Below, in pieces: positions 33,900-42,651 of a stretch of DNA of 64,000 nt (the stretch's first letter is position 1; every line of letters begins with the position of its first letter). The notes below the pieces were generated by a model. It had not been told where the DNA came from and ran no database searches. It was given only the letters and a program-made list of their open reading frames with translations. The stretch covers positions 6,510,001 through 6,574,000 of the forward strand of contig NZ_CP109162.1 in the NCBI RefSeq assembly GCF_035920445.1, written 5' to 3'. This DNA is from Nocardia sp. NBC_01730. Lineage in GTDB: Bacteria > Actinomycetota > Actinomycetes > Mycobacteriales > Mycobacteriaceae. The translations under genes were made by a program, and so were the position numbers.

Positions 33900-35114
33900 A
33901 TGGCGGAATCGAAGCAAGCGGAAAGTGGCCTGAAGAAGGCGCTGCGCGGCGGGCTCGGCCTGAAGCTGGCCGGAGCCGGGATGGTGCTCGCGCTCGTCGC
34001 GCTCGTCGTCGTCGCGCTGACCATGTTCGTCGGCGGATTCACCACCACGGCCACCGTGACTGTGGAAGCTCCACGCAGCGGCCTGGTCCTCGACCCGGAC
34101 GCCAAGGTGAAGATGCGCGGCGTCGACATCGGTCGCGTCGCGGCGGTCGACCACACCGCCGACGGCGCCGAGCTGACGCTGGCTCTCGATCCGGAAATGC
34201 TGAAGCTGGTGCCGTCCAACGCGGGCGTCGACATCCGCTCCACCACCGTGTTCGGCGCGAAGTACGTCAACTTCGTTGTTCCCGGGCAGCCTTCTTCTTC
34301 CTCGCTGAAACCGGGCGCGACCGTGACGGCGCAGCGGGTGACCGTCGAGTTCAACACGCTGTTCCAACATCTGTCCGACGTGCTCGCCAAGCTCGAGCCC
34401 GAGAAACTGAACGCGACGCTGTCCGCGCTGGGCACCGCGCTACAGGGCCGGGGGCAGAAGCTCGGCGACCTGCTCGCGCAGAGCGACGCCTACCTGCGCG
34501 ACATCAACCCGTATCTGCCCACGCTGCAACAGGACCTGGCGAAGACCAGCGACGTCACGAACCTCTACGCGGACACGGCGAACGACCTGTTGCGCACCCT
34601 GGACAACGCGACCGTCACCAGCAAGACCTTGGTCGAGGAGCAGGACAGCCTCGACAACGTGCTGATGAACCTCATCGGGCTGGCCGACACCACCGGTTCG
34701 GTATTGCGCGAGAACGAGAATCAGCTCGTCACGGCTTTGGACCTGCTGCGCCCGACCACCGGACTGCTGCACGAGTACGCGCCCGCGCTCTACTGCCTGA
34801 TCGGGGGTCTCGGCAAGGCGCTTCCGCTCGGCGAGGCGGTCTTCGGCGGTTTGCAGGAAGGTGTCGCGCTGAACGCGGGCTTCATGTACGGCCCCAAGCC
34901 ATACACCTACCCGGACGATCTGCCCAAGGTGAACGCGACCGGCGGCCCGCGGTGCGAGGGGCTGCTGGACCGGGAGCCGGGCAGCCACGCCGACTATGTC
35001 GTCACCGACAGTTCGGAAGGTCACGTGTACGCCCCGTCGACGACGTTGACTGTCAACCCGCCCAAGATCTTCCAGATCCTGTTCGCCGGACTGCCGGGGG
35101 TGCCGCGACCGTGA
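33900..35114 (+). CDS. mce4A: Mce4A: sterol-import MCE-domain protein
   Basis: 404 residues. One N-terminal membrane helix (about 18-45), then the MCE beta-barrel domain (APRSGLVLDPDAKVKMRGVDIG, about 58-79; AGVDIRSTTVFGAKYVNF), then a long helical region forming the periplasmic tunnel. No lipobox. Its stop overlaps the mce4B GTG (GTGA). Confidence 0.93.
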   Translation: MAESKQAESGLKKALRGGLGLKLAGAGMVLALVALVVVALTMFVGGFTTTATVTVEAPRSGLVLDPDAKVKMRGVDIGRVAAVDHTADGAELTLALDPEMLKLVPSNAGVDIRSTTVFGAKYVNFVVPGQPSSSSLKPGATVTAQRVTVEFNTLFQHLSDVLAKLEPEKLNATLSALGTALQGRGQKLGDLLAQSDAYLRDINPYLPTLQQDLAKTSDVTNLYADTANDLLRTLDNATVTSKTLVEEQDSLDNVLMNLIGLADTTGSVLRENENQLVTALDLLRPTTGLLHEYAPALYCLIGGLGKALPLGEAVFGGLQEGVALNAGFMYGPKPYTYPDDLPKVNATGGPRCEGLLDREPGSHADYVVTDSSEGHVYAPSTTLTVNPPKIFQILFAGLPGVPRP

Positions 35115-36139
35115 AAAACACCGCGACGACCGTCAAGCTGGCCATCTTCACTCTGGTGATGACGCTGGTCTTCGCCGGGTTGGCGGTCGTCTTCAGCCAG
35201 ATGCGCTTCGCCAGGGAGAACGGCTATCACGCCGTGTTCACCAGTTCCTCCGGGATGCTGCCCGGCGCGAAGGTGCGCATCGCGGGCGTCCCGGTCGGCT
35301 CGGTCACCTCGGTGAAGGTCGGCAAGGACTATCTCGCGCACGTCGAGTTCGCCGTCGACCGCAAGTACAAACTGCTCACGAGTACACGCGCGGCGATCAA
35401 GTACGAAAACCTGGTCGGCGACCGGTATATGGAGCTGGTCGAGGGCCCCGGCTCCAATTATGTGTTGCAGAAGGGCGGCACCATCGGCACGGAGCAGACC
35501 GCGCCCGCGTTGGATCTGGACATGCTGCTCGGCGGGTTCAAGCCGCTGCTGCGCGGCCTCGATCCCGGCCAGGTGAACGACCTGACCAACGCGCTGTTGC
35601 AGATCTTCCAGGGTCAGGGTGGCACGCTGGTATCCCTGCTGAACAGCGGTGGTTCGTTCGCCAAGACCCTGGCCGACCGGGACGCGCTGATCGGCAGCGT
35701 GATCAACAACCTGAACACCGTGTTGCAGACCATCGATCAGCGCGGCGACCAGTTCGCCACCACGCTCGCCGAACTGCAGCGGCTGATCAGCGGATTGGCC
35801 GCCGACAGAGACCAGATCGGCGACGCGATTCCGCGCATCGCCGGAGCCACCGGCGACCTGACCGACCTGCTCGCCCAGGCCCGCCCGGACCTGAAGGACA
35901 CCATCGAGCAGACCGGCCGCGTGGCGGCCAACCTCGACGCGGGCTCCGACACCGTCCAGTGGGTGCTGGACCGGCTTCCCTCGACCTATCGGCAGCTGAT
36001 CAGGATCGGTTCCTACGGCTCCTTCCTCCAGCTCTACGTCTGCGGGACGAATTTCCTGGTGGACGGTCCGGACGGGAAGACCATGAAGATCAACATGCCC
36101 GCCGAGCAGACGACAGGAAGGTGTGCCGAGAACCGATGA
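35111..36139 (+). CDS. mce4B: Mce4B: MCE-domain protein
   Basis: 342 residues. A membrane helix (about 9-27), MCE domain (SSGMLPGAKVRIAGVPVGSV and YENLVGDRYMELVEG), then helices. A conserved pair of cysteines lies near the C-terminus (YVCGTNF, GRCAENR). GTG start coupled to mce4A, ATGA overlap with mce4C. Confidence 0.93.
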   Translation: MKNTATTVKLAIFTLVMTLVFAGLAVVFSQMRFARENGYHAVFTSSSGMLPGAKVRIAGVPVGSVTSVKVGKDYLAHVEFAVDRKYKLLTSTRAAIKYENLVGDRYMELVEGPGSNYVLQKGGTIGTEQTAPALDLDMLLGGFKPLLRGLDPGQVNDLTNALLQIFQGQGGTLVSLLNSGGSFAKTLADRDALIGSVINNLNTVLQTIDQRGDQFATTLAELQRLISGLAADRDQIGDAIPRIAGATGDLTDLLAQARPDLKDTIEQTGRVAANLDAGSDTVQWVLDRLPSTYRQLIRIGSYGSFLQLYVCGTNFLVDGPDGKTMKINMPAEQTTGRCAENR

Positions 36140-37197
36140 ACGAGCAGCGATCAACCGCCGTCACCATCGGCATCGTCGGCCTCGTGCTCGCGGTGGCGGT
36201 GGCACTGTCGGCACTGCAATTCGACCGGCTGCCGTTCATCCGGTCCGGTGCGACGTTCACCGCGTACTTCGCCGACGCAGGCGGCCTGGTGCCCGGCGAC
36301 CCGGTCCAGGTCGCCGGTGTGCGCTCCGGCCGGGTGGACAAGGTCGGCCTGGACGGCGCGAAGGTGCTGGTCCGGTTCACCCTGGACGAGTCGATCGTGC
36401 TGGGGCAGAAGACGTCGGCGGCGATCAAGACCAACACCGTGCTCGGGCGCAAGTCGCTGGAGGTGACCCCGTCCGGCTCCGGGGCGCTGCGCACCGACGA
36501 CACGATTCCGTTGGACCGCACCACCTCGCCGTATTCGCTCAACGAGGCCCTGGGCGATCTGGCGGGCACGGTGCACGGCCTGGATATGGAGAAGGTCGAC
36601 CAGACCCTCGACGCGCTCTCGGCGACCTTCGCCGACACCCCCGCTCCGCTCCGGTCGGCGTTGGACGGCGTCACCGCGCTCTCGCGCAGCATCAACGCGC
36701 GCGACGAGGCGCTGTCGGACCTGCTGAAGCGGGCGCAGAGCGTCACGAAGATCCTCGCCGACCGCGGCAACCAGATCAACGCGCTGCTGCTGGACGGCAA
36801 TGAGCTGCTCGGTGAGCTGGATCGGCGCCGCACCGCGCTCGGCCAGTTGATCGTCTACGTGAACGGCCTGGCCGAGCAGCTGTCCGGTCTGGTCGCCGAC
36901 AACGAGGCGCAGCTGAAACCGGCGCTCGACAAGCTGAATTCGGTGCTTGCCCTGTTGCAGAAGAACAAGCAGAACCTCGCCGACGCGCTGGTGGGGCTCG
37001 GTCCGTTCGCGGCCGCCCTCGGCGAGCAGGTCGGCAGCGGCCCCTACTTCCAGGCGTACGTGGTCAACGCGAGCAGCAAGTTGCTGCAGCCGATGGTGGA
37101 CGCCCTGCTGTGGCCGCAGCACCTGCCCGACGACCTGCGCAGCTACCTCGAGCCGTTCCCGTCGATCGAACCCGCGACCCAGGAGCCGCCGCGATGA
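36136..37197 (+). CDS. mce4C: Mce4C: MCE-domain protein
   Basis: 353 residues. A membrane helix (about 8-26), MCE domain (DAGGLVPGDPVQVAGVRSGRV; KTNTVLGRKSLEV), helical tail with repeated Leu-rich coiled-coil heptads. Overlaps both neighbours by ATGA, so the operon is translated as a chain. Confidence 0.92.
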   Translation: MNEQRSTAVTIGIVGLVLAVAVALSALQFDRLPFIRSGATFTAYFADAGGLVPGDPVQVAGVRSGRVDKVGLDGAKVLVRFTLDESIVLGQKTSAAIKTNTVLGRKSLEVTPSGSGALRTDDTIPLDRTTSPYSLNEALGDLAGTVHGLDMEKVDQTLDALSATFADTPAPLRSALDGVTALSRSINARDEALSDLLKRAQSVTKILADRGNQINALLLDGNELLGELDRRRTALGQLIVYVNGLAEQLSGLVADNEAQLKPALDKLNSVLALLQKNKQNLADALVGLGPFAAALGEQVGSGPYFQAYVVNASSKLLQPMVDALLWPQHLPDDLRSYLEPFPSIEPATQEPPR

Positions 37198-38516
37198 GTG
37201 AGCGCAGCGAGCGAACAACCGGTGCAGCCGAGCGCAGCGAGCGAACAACAGGCGCGGGCGCAGTACGGAAACTGCCCCGCTGGGTCCTTGTGCTGGCGGG
37301 CGTGCTGGCCGCCGCCCTTGTGGCGGTTGGCGTGTGGAACGGCATCACCCGGATCGGAACCACCGGCATCACGGCTTATTTCCCGTCCACCTCCGGCCTG
37401 TACCAGGGCGACGACGTACGCGTGCTGGGCGTGCAGGTCGGGAGGATCGACTCGATCGAGCCGGGCAGCGACCGGGTGAAGGTGAAGATGACGCTCGACC
37501 GCGGCATCGACATCCCCGCCGACGCGCGGGCTGTGATCATCTCGCCTTCGCTGGTCTCGGCGCGGTTCATCCAGCTCGCGCCGGCCTACACCGGTGGACC
37601 GAAGATGAAGGACGGCAGCGAGATTCCGATCGAGCACACCGCTGTGCCCGTCGAATGGGACGACATCAAGGCGGAACTGACCAAGTTGGCGACCACGCTC
37701 GGTCCGGTCGGCGACGACGCGCAGGGCTCGTTCGGCCGCTTCATCAACACTGCCGCCGACAATCTCGACGGCAACGGCCAGAAGTTCCGCGACACACTTC
37801 ATGAGTTGTCGGCGACGTTGAACACGTTGTCGGACCGGCGGACCGACCTGTTCGGCACCATCAGCAACTTGCAGAAGTTCGTCGACGTGCTCTCGGCGAG
37901 CAACGAGCAGATCGTGCAGTTCGGCGGCAGACTCGCGTCGGTGTCCTCGGTGCTGGCCGGTGTCTCGTCGGATCTTGGCGCCGGACTGGACAATCTGGAC
38001 GCGGCGGTGGTCGATGTGCGCCGGTTCATCGAGGGCAACGGCGCCGAGCTCACCGAGGGTGTGCAACGGCTGGCCGATGCCACCCAGGTGCTGGTCGACA
38101 AGCGACCGGAGCTGGAAAGGGTATTACATTCCGGGCCGACCGCGCTGGTGAACTTCTACCAGATTTACAAGCCCGCTCAGGGCACCCTGACCGGCGCCAT
38201 CGCACCGACCAACTTCGCGGACCCGCTCAGCTTCCTCTGCGGGTCGGTGCGCGCGTTGGAGACCAACGACTCCGACCGCAGCGCCGATCTCTGCGCGCAG
38301 TACCTTGCGCCGGTACTCAACACCCTGGCCATGAACTACGTGCCGATCATGGCGAACCCGGCCAGCGGCGTCACCGCGTTCCCGAACCAGCTGGTGTATT
38401 CCGATCCAAGCCTGGCAGGGCGGGTCGCGAGCGAGACGCCGCCGCAGCCACAACCCGCGCCAGTGAGCGTGCCGAACGGCATTGCCGGACTGGCCATTCC
38501 GGGAGGAGGGCGATGA
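37194..38516 (+). CDS. mce4D: Mce4D: MCE-domain protein with repetitive N-terminal leader
   Basis: 440 residues. Residues 2-22 are a double repeat (SERSERTTGAAE then RSERTTGAGA) encoded by two 30-bp DNA repeats. The membrane helix (about 28-50), MCE domain (STSGLYQGDDVRVLGVQVGRI; SPSLVSARFIQLAP) and helical region follow, with a Pro-rich tail. ATG overlaps the mce4C stop (ATGA); GTG starts within the leader are not evident, so the leader is probably part of the protein. Confidence 0.9.
   Translation: MSERSERTTGAAERSERTTGAGAVRKLPRWVLVLAGVLAAALVAVGVWNGITRIGTTGITAYFPSTSGLYQGDDVRVLGVQVGRIDSIEPGSDRVKVKMTLDRGIDIPADARAVIISPSLVSARFIQLAPAYTGGPKMKDGSEIPIEHTAVPVEWDDIKAELTKLATTLGPVGDDAQGSFGRFINTAADNLDGNGQKFRDTLHELSATLNTLSDRRTDLFGTISNLQKFVDVLSASNEQIVQFGGRLASVSSVLAGVSSDLGAGLDNLDAAVVDVRRFIEGNGAELTEGVQRLADATQVLVDKRPELERVLHSGPTALVNFYQIYKPAQGTLTGAIAPTNFADPLSFLCGSVRALETNDSDRSADLCAQYLAPVLNTLAMNYVPIMANPASGVTAFPNQLVYSDPSLAGRVASETPPQPQPAPVSVPNGIAGLAIPGGGR
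37200..37250 (+). repeat. Two 30-bp direct repeats in the 5' end of mce4D
   Basis: AGCGCAGCGAGCGAACAACC at 37201 and an almost identical unit at 37231. The unit resembles the start of the micro-ORF at 3913-3990 (ATGAGCGAGCGTACGACTGG), so the same kind of sequence is used at two operon junctions. Confidence 0.75.
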
Positions 38517-39769
38517 TGCCGACGCGGCGAATGCGCCGGAACGCCGCCCTCGCGGTGGGGCTTGCGGCGGTGCTCGGGATTTCCGGCTGTGAGTGGGACG
38601 GGCTGAACTCGCTGCCGATGCCCGGCACCGAGGGCACCGCGCCCGGCTCGTATCAGGTGCGAATCCAGATGCCGAACGTGACCACGTTGACCAGGAATTC
38701 GCCGGTACGGGTGCACGACGTCACGGTCGGCACGGTCTCGAAGATCGAGGTGGAGGACTGGCACGCGCTGGTCACCGTCACGCTGAACCCCGACGTGCAG
38801 CTGCCGGCCAACGCGGTCGCCAAGATCGGGCAGACCAGCTTGCTCGGCTCCAACCATGTGGAGCTGGCCGCGCCGACCGACCAGACCGCCGAAGGCCGGC
38901 TGCGCCCCGGCGATGTCATCCCGCTGGCGCGGGCCGGAGCCTTCCCGACTACCGAGCAGGTGCTGTCCTCGCTGTCGGTGGTGCTCAACGGCGGCGGCGT
39001 GTCCCAGCTGGAAACCATTACCCGCGAACTCAATTCCGCGTTCACCGGCCGGGAGGAAGCGATCCGGGATCTGCTACCGCAACTGAACGAACTGACCACG
39101 AACCTGGACCACCAGACCGGGGACATCATCGCCGCGATGAGCGGACTCGACCGGCTCGGCGGCCGGCTGGCCGAGCAGCGCGACGTGGTGGCGGCCGCCA
39201 TCGAGCAGATCCATCCCGCGTTGACCGTGCTGGCCGATCGCAGGGCGAACATCACGCGGGCGATCACCGCGCTAGGTGAGCTGAGCGATGTCACCCAGCG
39301 GATCATCGACGCAGGTGGCAGCAATCTGAAGGCCAACTTGCGCGACCTCTGGCCGGCGCTGCAATCGCTGGCCGACACCGGCAACAACCTCACAGAGGCG
39401 CTGAAGATCGTGCTCACCTTCCCGTTCCCGATGAAGAATCTCGATCGCGCGATCAAGGGCGACTACCTGAATCTGTTTATGACGGTGGACATCACGGGCC
39501 GGCGGCTGGACTCGAACTTCCTCACCGGGACACCGCTGGGCGGGCGCTTCGGCGGCGTCGAGGGCGCGCTCGGCAGCTTCGCGCCGGGTACGGCAGCCCA
39601 GAACGGTGATCCGGCGACCGGGCCGCTGCAGGCGCCCCCGCCCGCCGCGAGCCAGCAGCCGCCGCCGACCATTCCCGGCCTTCCTCCGATCCCCGGCCTG
39701 CCCGCCATTCCCGGGCTGACCGTGCCCTTGCCGGGAAACACTGCGCCACAAGGGAGTCCGGGACAGTGA
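38513..39769 (+). CDS. mce4E: Mce4E: MCE-domain lipoprotein
   Basis: 418 residues with a lipoprotein signal peptide: basic start MMPTRRMRRN, hydrophobic helix and the lipobox LGISGC (Cys26). MCE domain (MPNVTTLTRNSPVRVHDVTVG; KIGQTSLLGSNHVEL), helices, and a Pro-rich tail (residues about 370-418, PPPTIPGLPPIPGLP). GGAGGAGGG precedes the ATG pair. The only lipid-anchored member (LprN-type) of the operon. Confidence 0.93.
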   Translation: MMPTRRMRRNAALAVGLAAVLGISGCEWDGLNSLPMPGTEGTAPGSYQVRIQMPNVTTLTRNSPVRVHDVTVGTVSKIEVEDWHALVTVTLNPDVQLPANAVAKIGQTSLLGSNHVELAAPTDQTAEGRLRPGDVIPLARAGAFPTTEQVLSSLSVVLNGGGVSQLETITRELNSAFTGREEAIRDLLPQLNELTTNLDHQTGDIIAAMSGLDRLGGRLAEQRDVVAAAIEQIHPALTVLADRRANITRAITALGELSDVTQRIIDAGGSNLKANLRDLWPALQSLADTGNNLTEALKIVLTFPFPMKNLDRAIKGDYLNLFMTVDITGRRLDSNFLTGTPLGGRFGGVEGALGSFAPGTAAQNGDPATGPLQAPPPAASQQPPPTIPGLPPIPGLPAIPGLTVPLPGNTAPQGSPGQ

Positions 39770-41193
39770 CGCTCACTAGATTCGTCCGCACTCAGCTGAT
39801 CATCTTCTCGATACTGACGGTGATCGGCCTGGTGGTGATGGGCGGGACGTATGTGAAGCTGCCTGCGATGTTCGGCATCGGACGCTACGAGGTGACGGTC
39901 CAACTTGCCGCGACCGGCGGTCTCTACCCGACGGCCAACGTCGCCTACCGCGGCACGAATGTCGGTCAGGTGAAGGAGGTTCGGCTCACGCCCGCCGGGG
40001 TCGCCGCGAAGCTGTCGATCGCGAGCGACCACAAGATCCCCTCCGACGTCGACGCGTGGGTGCGCAGCGTATCGGCGGTCGGCGAGCAGTACGTCGACCT
40101 GGTGCCCGCCGAGCACCGCACGGGCGGCAACCTGCACGACGGCAGCGTGATCCCGGTGGAACGCACCAAGCTGCCGCAGGATGTCGGGGCGCTGCTCGAC
40201 CAGTCGGACCGGCTGCTGTCCAGCGTCGCCGACACCCGCCTGCGACAGGTCATCGACGAGGCGTTCCTCGCATTCAACGGTGCGGGCCCCGACCTGCAGC
40301 GGTTCATTGATTCCGCGGCGTTGCTGGTGCAGGAGGCGCAGAACAACGCGGAGCCGACCAAACAGCTGCTCGACCAGATCGGGCCGCTACTTGACACCCA
40401 GACCCGCTCGGACGCCGCGATCCGTTCCTGGACCGCCGATCTGGCGACCGTCACCGACCAGCTACGCGGCCACGACCCCGCGCTGCGCGGGGTGCTGCGC
40501 AACGGCCCCGCCGCGATGCAGCAGGTGAGTTCGCTGTTCAGCGACCTGAGGCCGACCCTGCCGCTGGTGCTGGCCAACCTGGTCAGCGTCGGCCAGGTTG
40601 CCGTGACCTACCACGCCGGACTGGAACAGATCCTGGTGGTCTACCCGCCGCTGGTCGCGGCGCTGCTCACCGCAGTCCGAGGACCGCTCGAGTACGGCGC
40701 CCTGGTCGACTTCATGACCGTCGTCAACGACCCGCCCGCCTGCACCACCGGTTTCCTCCCGCCGGACCAGCGCCGCTCGCCCAGCGAATTGGACACCGTG
40801 GACACGCCACCCGGCCTGTACTGCAAGGTCCCGCAGGACGCGCCCGAGGCCGTGCGCGGTATCCGCAACACGCCGTGTGCCGAGGTCCCCGGTGTGCGCG
40901 CCCCGACGCCGGATCTGTGCCGGACCGGGTACGTTCCGTTGGGCAACAACCCGCCGTTCGGCCCACCGCAGCCGGTCGCGCCTGCGGCCGCGCCCCCCGC
41001 GCGGGAACCCGCGGGTGTCGCACCCGCAAGTTACGGCGGTGGTACACCGGCCGCCGCGAGAGCCTACGACCCGGACACCGGCGTCTATATCGGCACCGAC
41101 GGGCGCACGTACCGACAGGGCGATATCGGACCGAACGGTTCGGGCACGGTACCGTCGAGCTGGCAGGCGATGCTCGAGGAGCAGCAACGATGA
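39766..41193 (+). CDS. mce4F: Mce4F: MCE-domain protein
   Basis: 475 residues. Membrane helix (about 10-30), MCE domain (LAATGGLYPTANVAYRGTNVG; SVSAVGEQYVDLVPAEH), helices, and a Pro/Ala-rich C-terminal tail. GTG overlaps the mce4E stop (GTGA); its own stop overlaps the next gene (ATGA). Confidence 0.93.
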   Translation: MTLTRFVRTQLIIFSILTVIGLVVMGGTYVKLPAMFGIGRYEVTVQLAATGGLYPTANVAYRGTNVGQVKEVRLTPAGVAAKLSIASDHKIPSDVDAWVRSVSAVGEQYVDLVPAEHRTGGNLHDGSVIPVERTKLPQDVGALLDQSDRLLSSVADTRLRQVIDEAFLAFNGAGPDLQRFIDSAALLVQEAQNNAEPTKQLLDQIGPLLDTQTRSDAAIRSWTADLATVTDQLRGHDPALRGVLRNGPAAMQQVSSLFSDLRPTLPLVLANLVSVGQVAVTYHAGLEQILVVYPPLVAALLTAVRGPLEYGALVDFMTVVNDPPACTTGFLPPDQRRSPSELDTVDTPPGLYCKVPQDAPEAVRGIRNTPCAEVPGVRAPTPDLCRTGYVPLGNNPPFGPPQPVAPAAAPPAREPAGVAPASYGGGTPAAARAYDPDTGVYIGTDGRTYRQGDIGPNGSGTVPSSWQAMLEEQQR

Positions 41194-41987
41194 GTGATGT
41201 CAACGGAGATGGTCACCGCACGCGGCGACGTGCGGTGCGCTCGGCCGGACCCCCGGTCGAGGAGAACGGGACCTCGACCACCACAGAATTCGAGACCTCG
41301 GCTCCCGAGGTCATCTCGGCCCGCGCCGCGGTTCTCGGCGCCGGCGCGGACAGCGGGCCGGCTTCCGTCGACGACGCGAACGCCGTGACGGAGCCGGACG
41401 TGGTCGCCTCGACCACCGACACGGCAGCCGACCAGGAATCGGTCGTTCTCGCGAAGACGGAAGGCGATGCCGCGCCTGCCGACGAAAAGGCGAACAGCGG
41501 CCGCCGCGTTCCGCAGCTTCTCGCACTGGGCGCCGCCGCGCTGCTGGTCTTGGCTCTGGTGTGCGGTGCGACCCTGTCGGTGTTCGCGGTGCGTTCGGCG
41601 GACCAACGCGACGCGCACCGCGACGAATATGTGCAGACCGCCCGGCAGGCGATCGTCAATCTCACTACCATCCGGGCCGATTCGGCCAAGCAGGACATCG
41701 ATCGGATCCTGTCGCTGGCCTCGGGGGAGTTCAAAACCGAGTTCGACGGACGGGTCGACCCGTTCACCAGCATCGTGCAGCAGGCCAAGGTCGTCTCCAA
41801 CGGCGAGATCGTGGCGGCCGCGCTGGAGAGCGACGACGACCGCTCCGCGCGCGTCCTGGTCGCCGCCAAACAGACGCTGACCAACGCGGGCCAGGCCGAG
41901 CCACAGACCAGGTATTACCGGTTCCGGGTGACCGTCACCCGCGGCGACGCCGGTCTGAGCGTGTCTAATGTGGAGTTCGTGGCATGA
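41190..41987 (+). CDS. Mce4-associated membrane protein 1 (Rv3493c-like)
   Basis: 265 residues: an acidic, low-complexity cytoplasmic N-terminus (about 1-105), one membrane helix (LLALGAAALLVLALVCGATL, about 112-131), and an extracytoplasmic Mas domain with NTF2-like fold (VRSADQRDAHRDEYVQTAR onward). Mas proteins stabilise Mce complexes. The N-terminal extension is long for the family. Stop overlapped by the ATG of the junction repeat ORF. Confidence 0.88.
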   Translation: MSDVNGDGHRTRRRAVRSAGPPVEENGTSTTTEFETSAPEVISARAAVLGAGADSGPASVDDANAVTEPDVVASTTDTAADQESVVLAKTEGDAAPADEKANSGRRVPQLLALGAAALLVLALVCGATLSVFAVRSADQRDAHRDEYVQTARQAIVNLTTIRADSAKQDIDRILSLASGEFKTEFDGRVDPFTSIVQQAKVVSNGEIVAAALESDDDRSARVLVAAKQTLTNAGQAEPQTRYYRFRVTVTRGDAGLSVSNVEFVA

Positions 41988-42061
41988 GCGGTCAGGCCCG
42001 GAGGAGGCAGCGAAGCGTGACCACGGAGGGCTCCGCTCATGCCGGAGAGGGCACAGCATGA
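41984..42061 (+). CDS. 25-residue micro-ORF bridging the two Mce-associated genes
   Basis: Begins MSGQARRRQRSVTTEGSA. ATGA overlaps both the Mce-associated gene 1 stop and the start of the second repeat copy. GGAGGAGG lies inside. Same layout as mycobacterial MIRU ORFs; probably serves translational coupling. Confidence 0.45.
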   Translation: MSGQARRRQRSVTTEGSAHAGEGTA

Positions 42062-42132
42062 GCGGTCAGGCTCGGAGGAGGCAGCGAAGCGTGACCACGG
42101 AGGGCTCCGCTCATGCCAGAGGAGGGCACAGC
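41984..42132 (+). repeat. Two tandem 74/75-bp junction repeats between the Mce-associated genes
   Basis: Copies start at 41984 and 42058. They share ATGAGCGGTCAGGC and AGCGTGACCACGGAGGG with the 7.6-kb array. The first copy is a complete 25-codon ORF overlapping the preceding stop and the second copy (ATGA at each end). The second copy is open into the downstream gene. Confidence 0.88.
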
Positions 42133-42621
42133 ATGAACGGAATTCGAGGCAAGATTCTGCTCGCGATCGTCGGCGTGGTGGTCGCCGCGGCAGCGGTCAT
42201 CGGCGGCGTGAACGGCTACCGCTACTGGGACGACCGGCAGGCCGAGCAGTCGCGCAAGGACGCGGTCGCGACCGCGGGCCGCACCGTCGAGGCGATGTTC
42301 ACCTACAGCCCGCAGACCGTCGACACCGAGCTGCGGAAGTCGGCCGACAACCTCGGTGGCAGCTTCCGCGACGACTACTTGACGCTGATCGACAAGCAGA
42401 TCGCGCCGGGCGCCAAGGAGAAGCAGCTCACCGTCACCGCGACCACCCAGGCGAGCGGCGTCATCTCGGCCGATCGCACCCACGCGGAAGTTCTGCTGTT
42501 CCTCAACCAGGTCACGACGAGCAAGGACACCCCGCAGGGCACAACCACCGGCAGCCGCGTGCGCGTCACGTTGGCGAAAACGGACTCCCGCTGGTTGGTC
42601 GAGGCGGTCACGCCGGTCTGA
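42133..42621 (+). CDS. Mce4-associated membrane protein 2 (Rv3492c-like)
   Basis: 162 residues: short N-terminus, membrane helix (LLAIVGVVVAAAAVIGGV, about 9-26), and a Mas domain (DDRQAEQSRKDAVATAGR; LVEAVTPV at the end). AGAGGAGGG precedes the ATG at 42133. The frame is also open from the ATG at 42058, which would add 25 repeat-derived residues. End of the mce4 operon. Confidence 0.87.
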   Translation: MNGIRGKILLAIVGVVVAAAAVIGGVNGYRYWDDRQAEQSRKDAVATAGRTVEAMFTYSPQTVDTELRKSADNLGGSFRDDYLTLIDKQIAPGAKEKQLTVTATTQASGVISADRTHAEVLLFLNQVTTSKDTPQGTTTGSRVRVTLAKTDSRWLVEAVTPV

Positions 42622-42651
42622 TTGTCGAGAACGGCGACCGGTTCGATTCGG

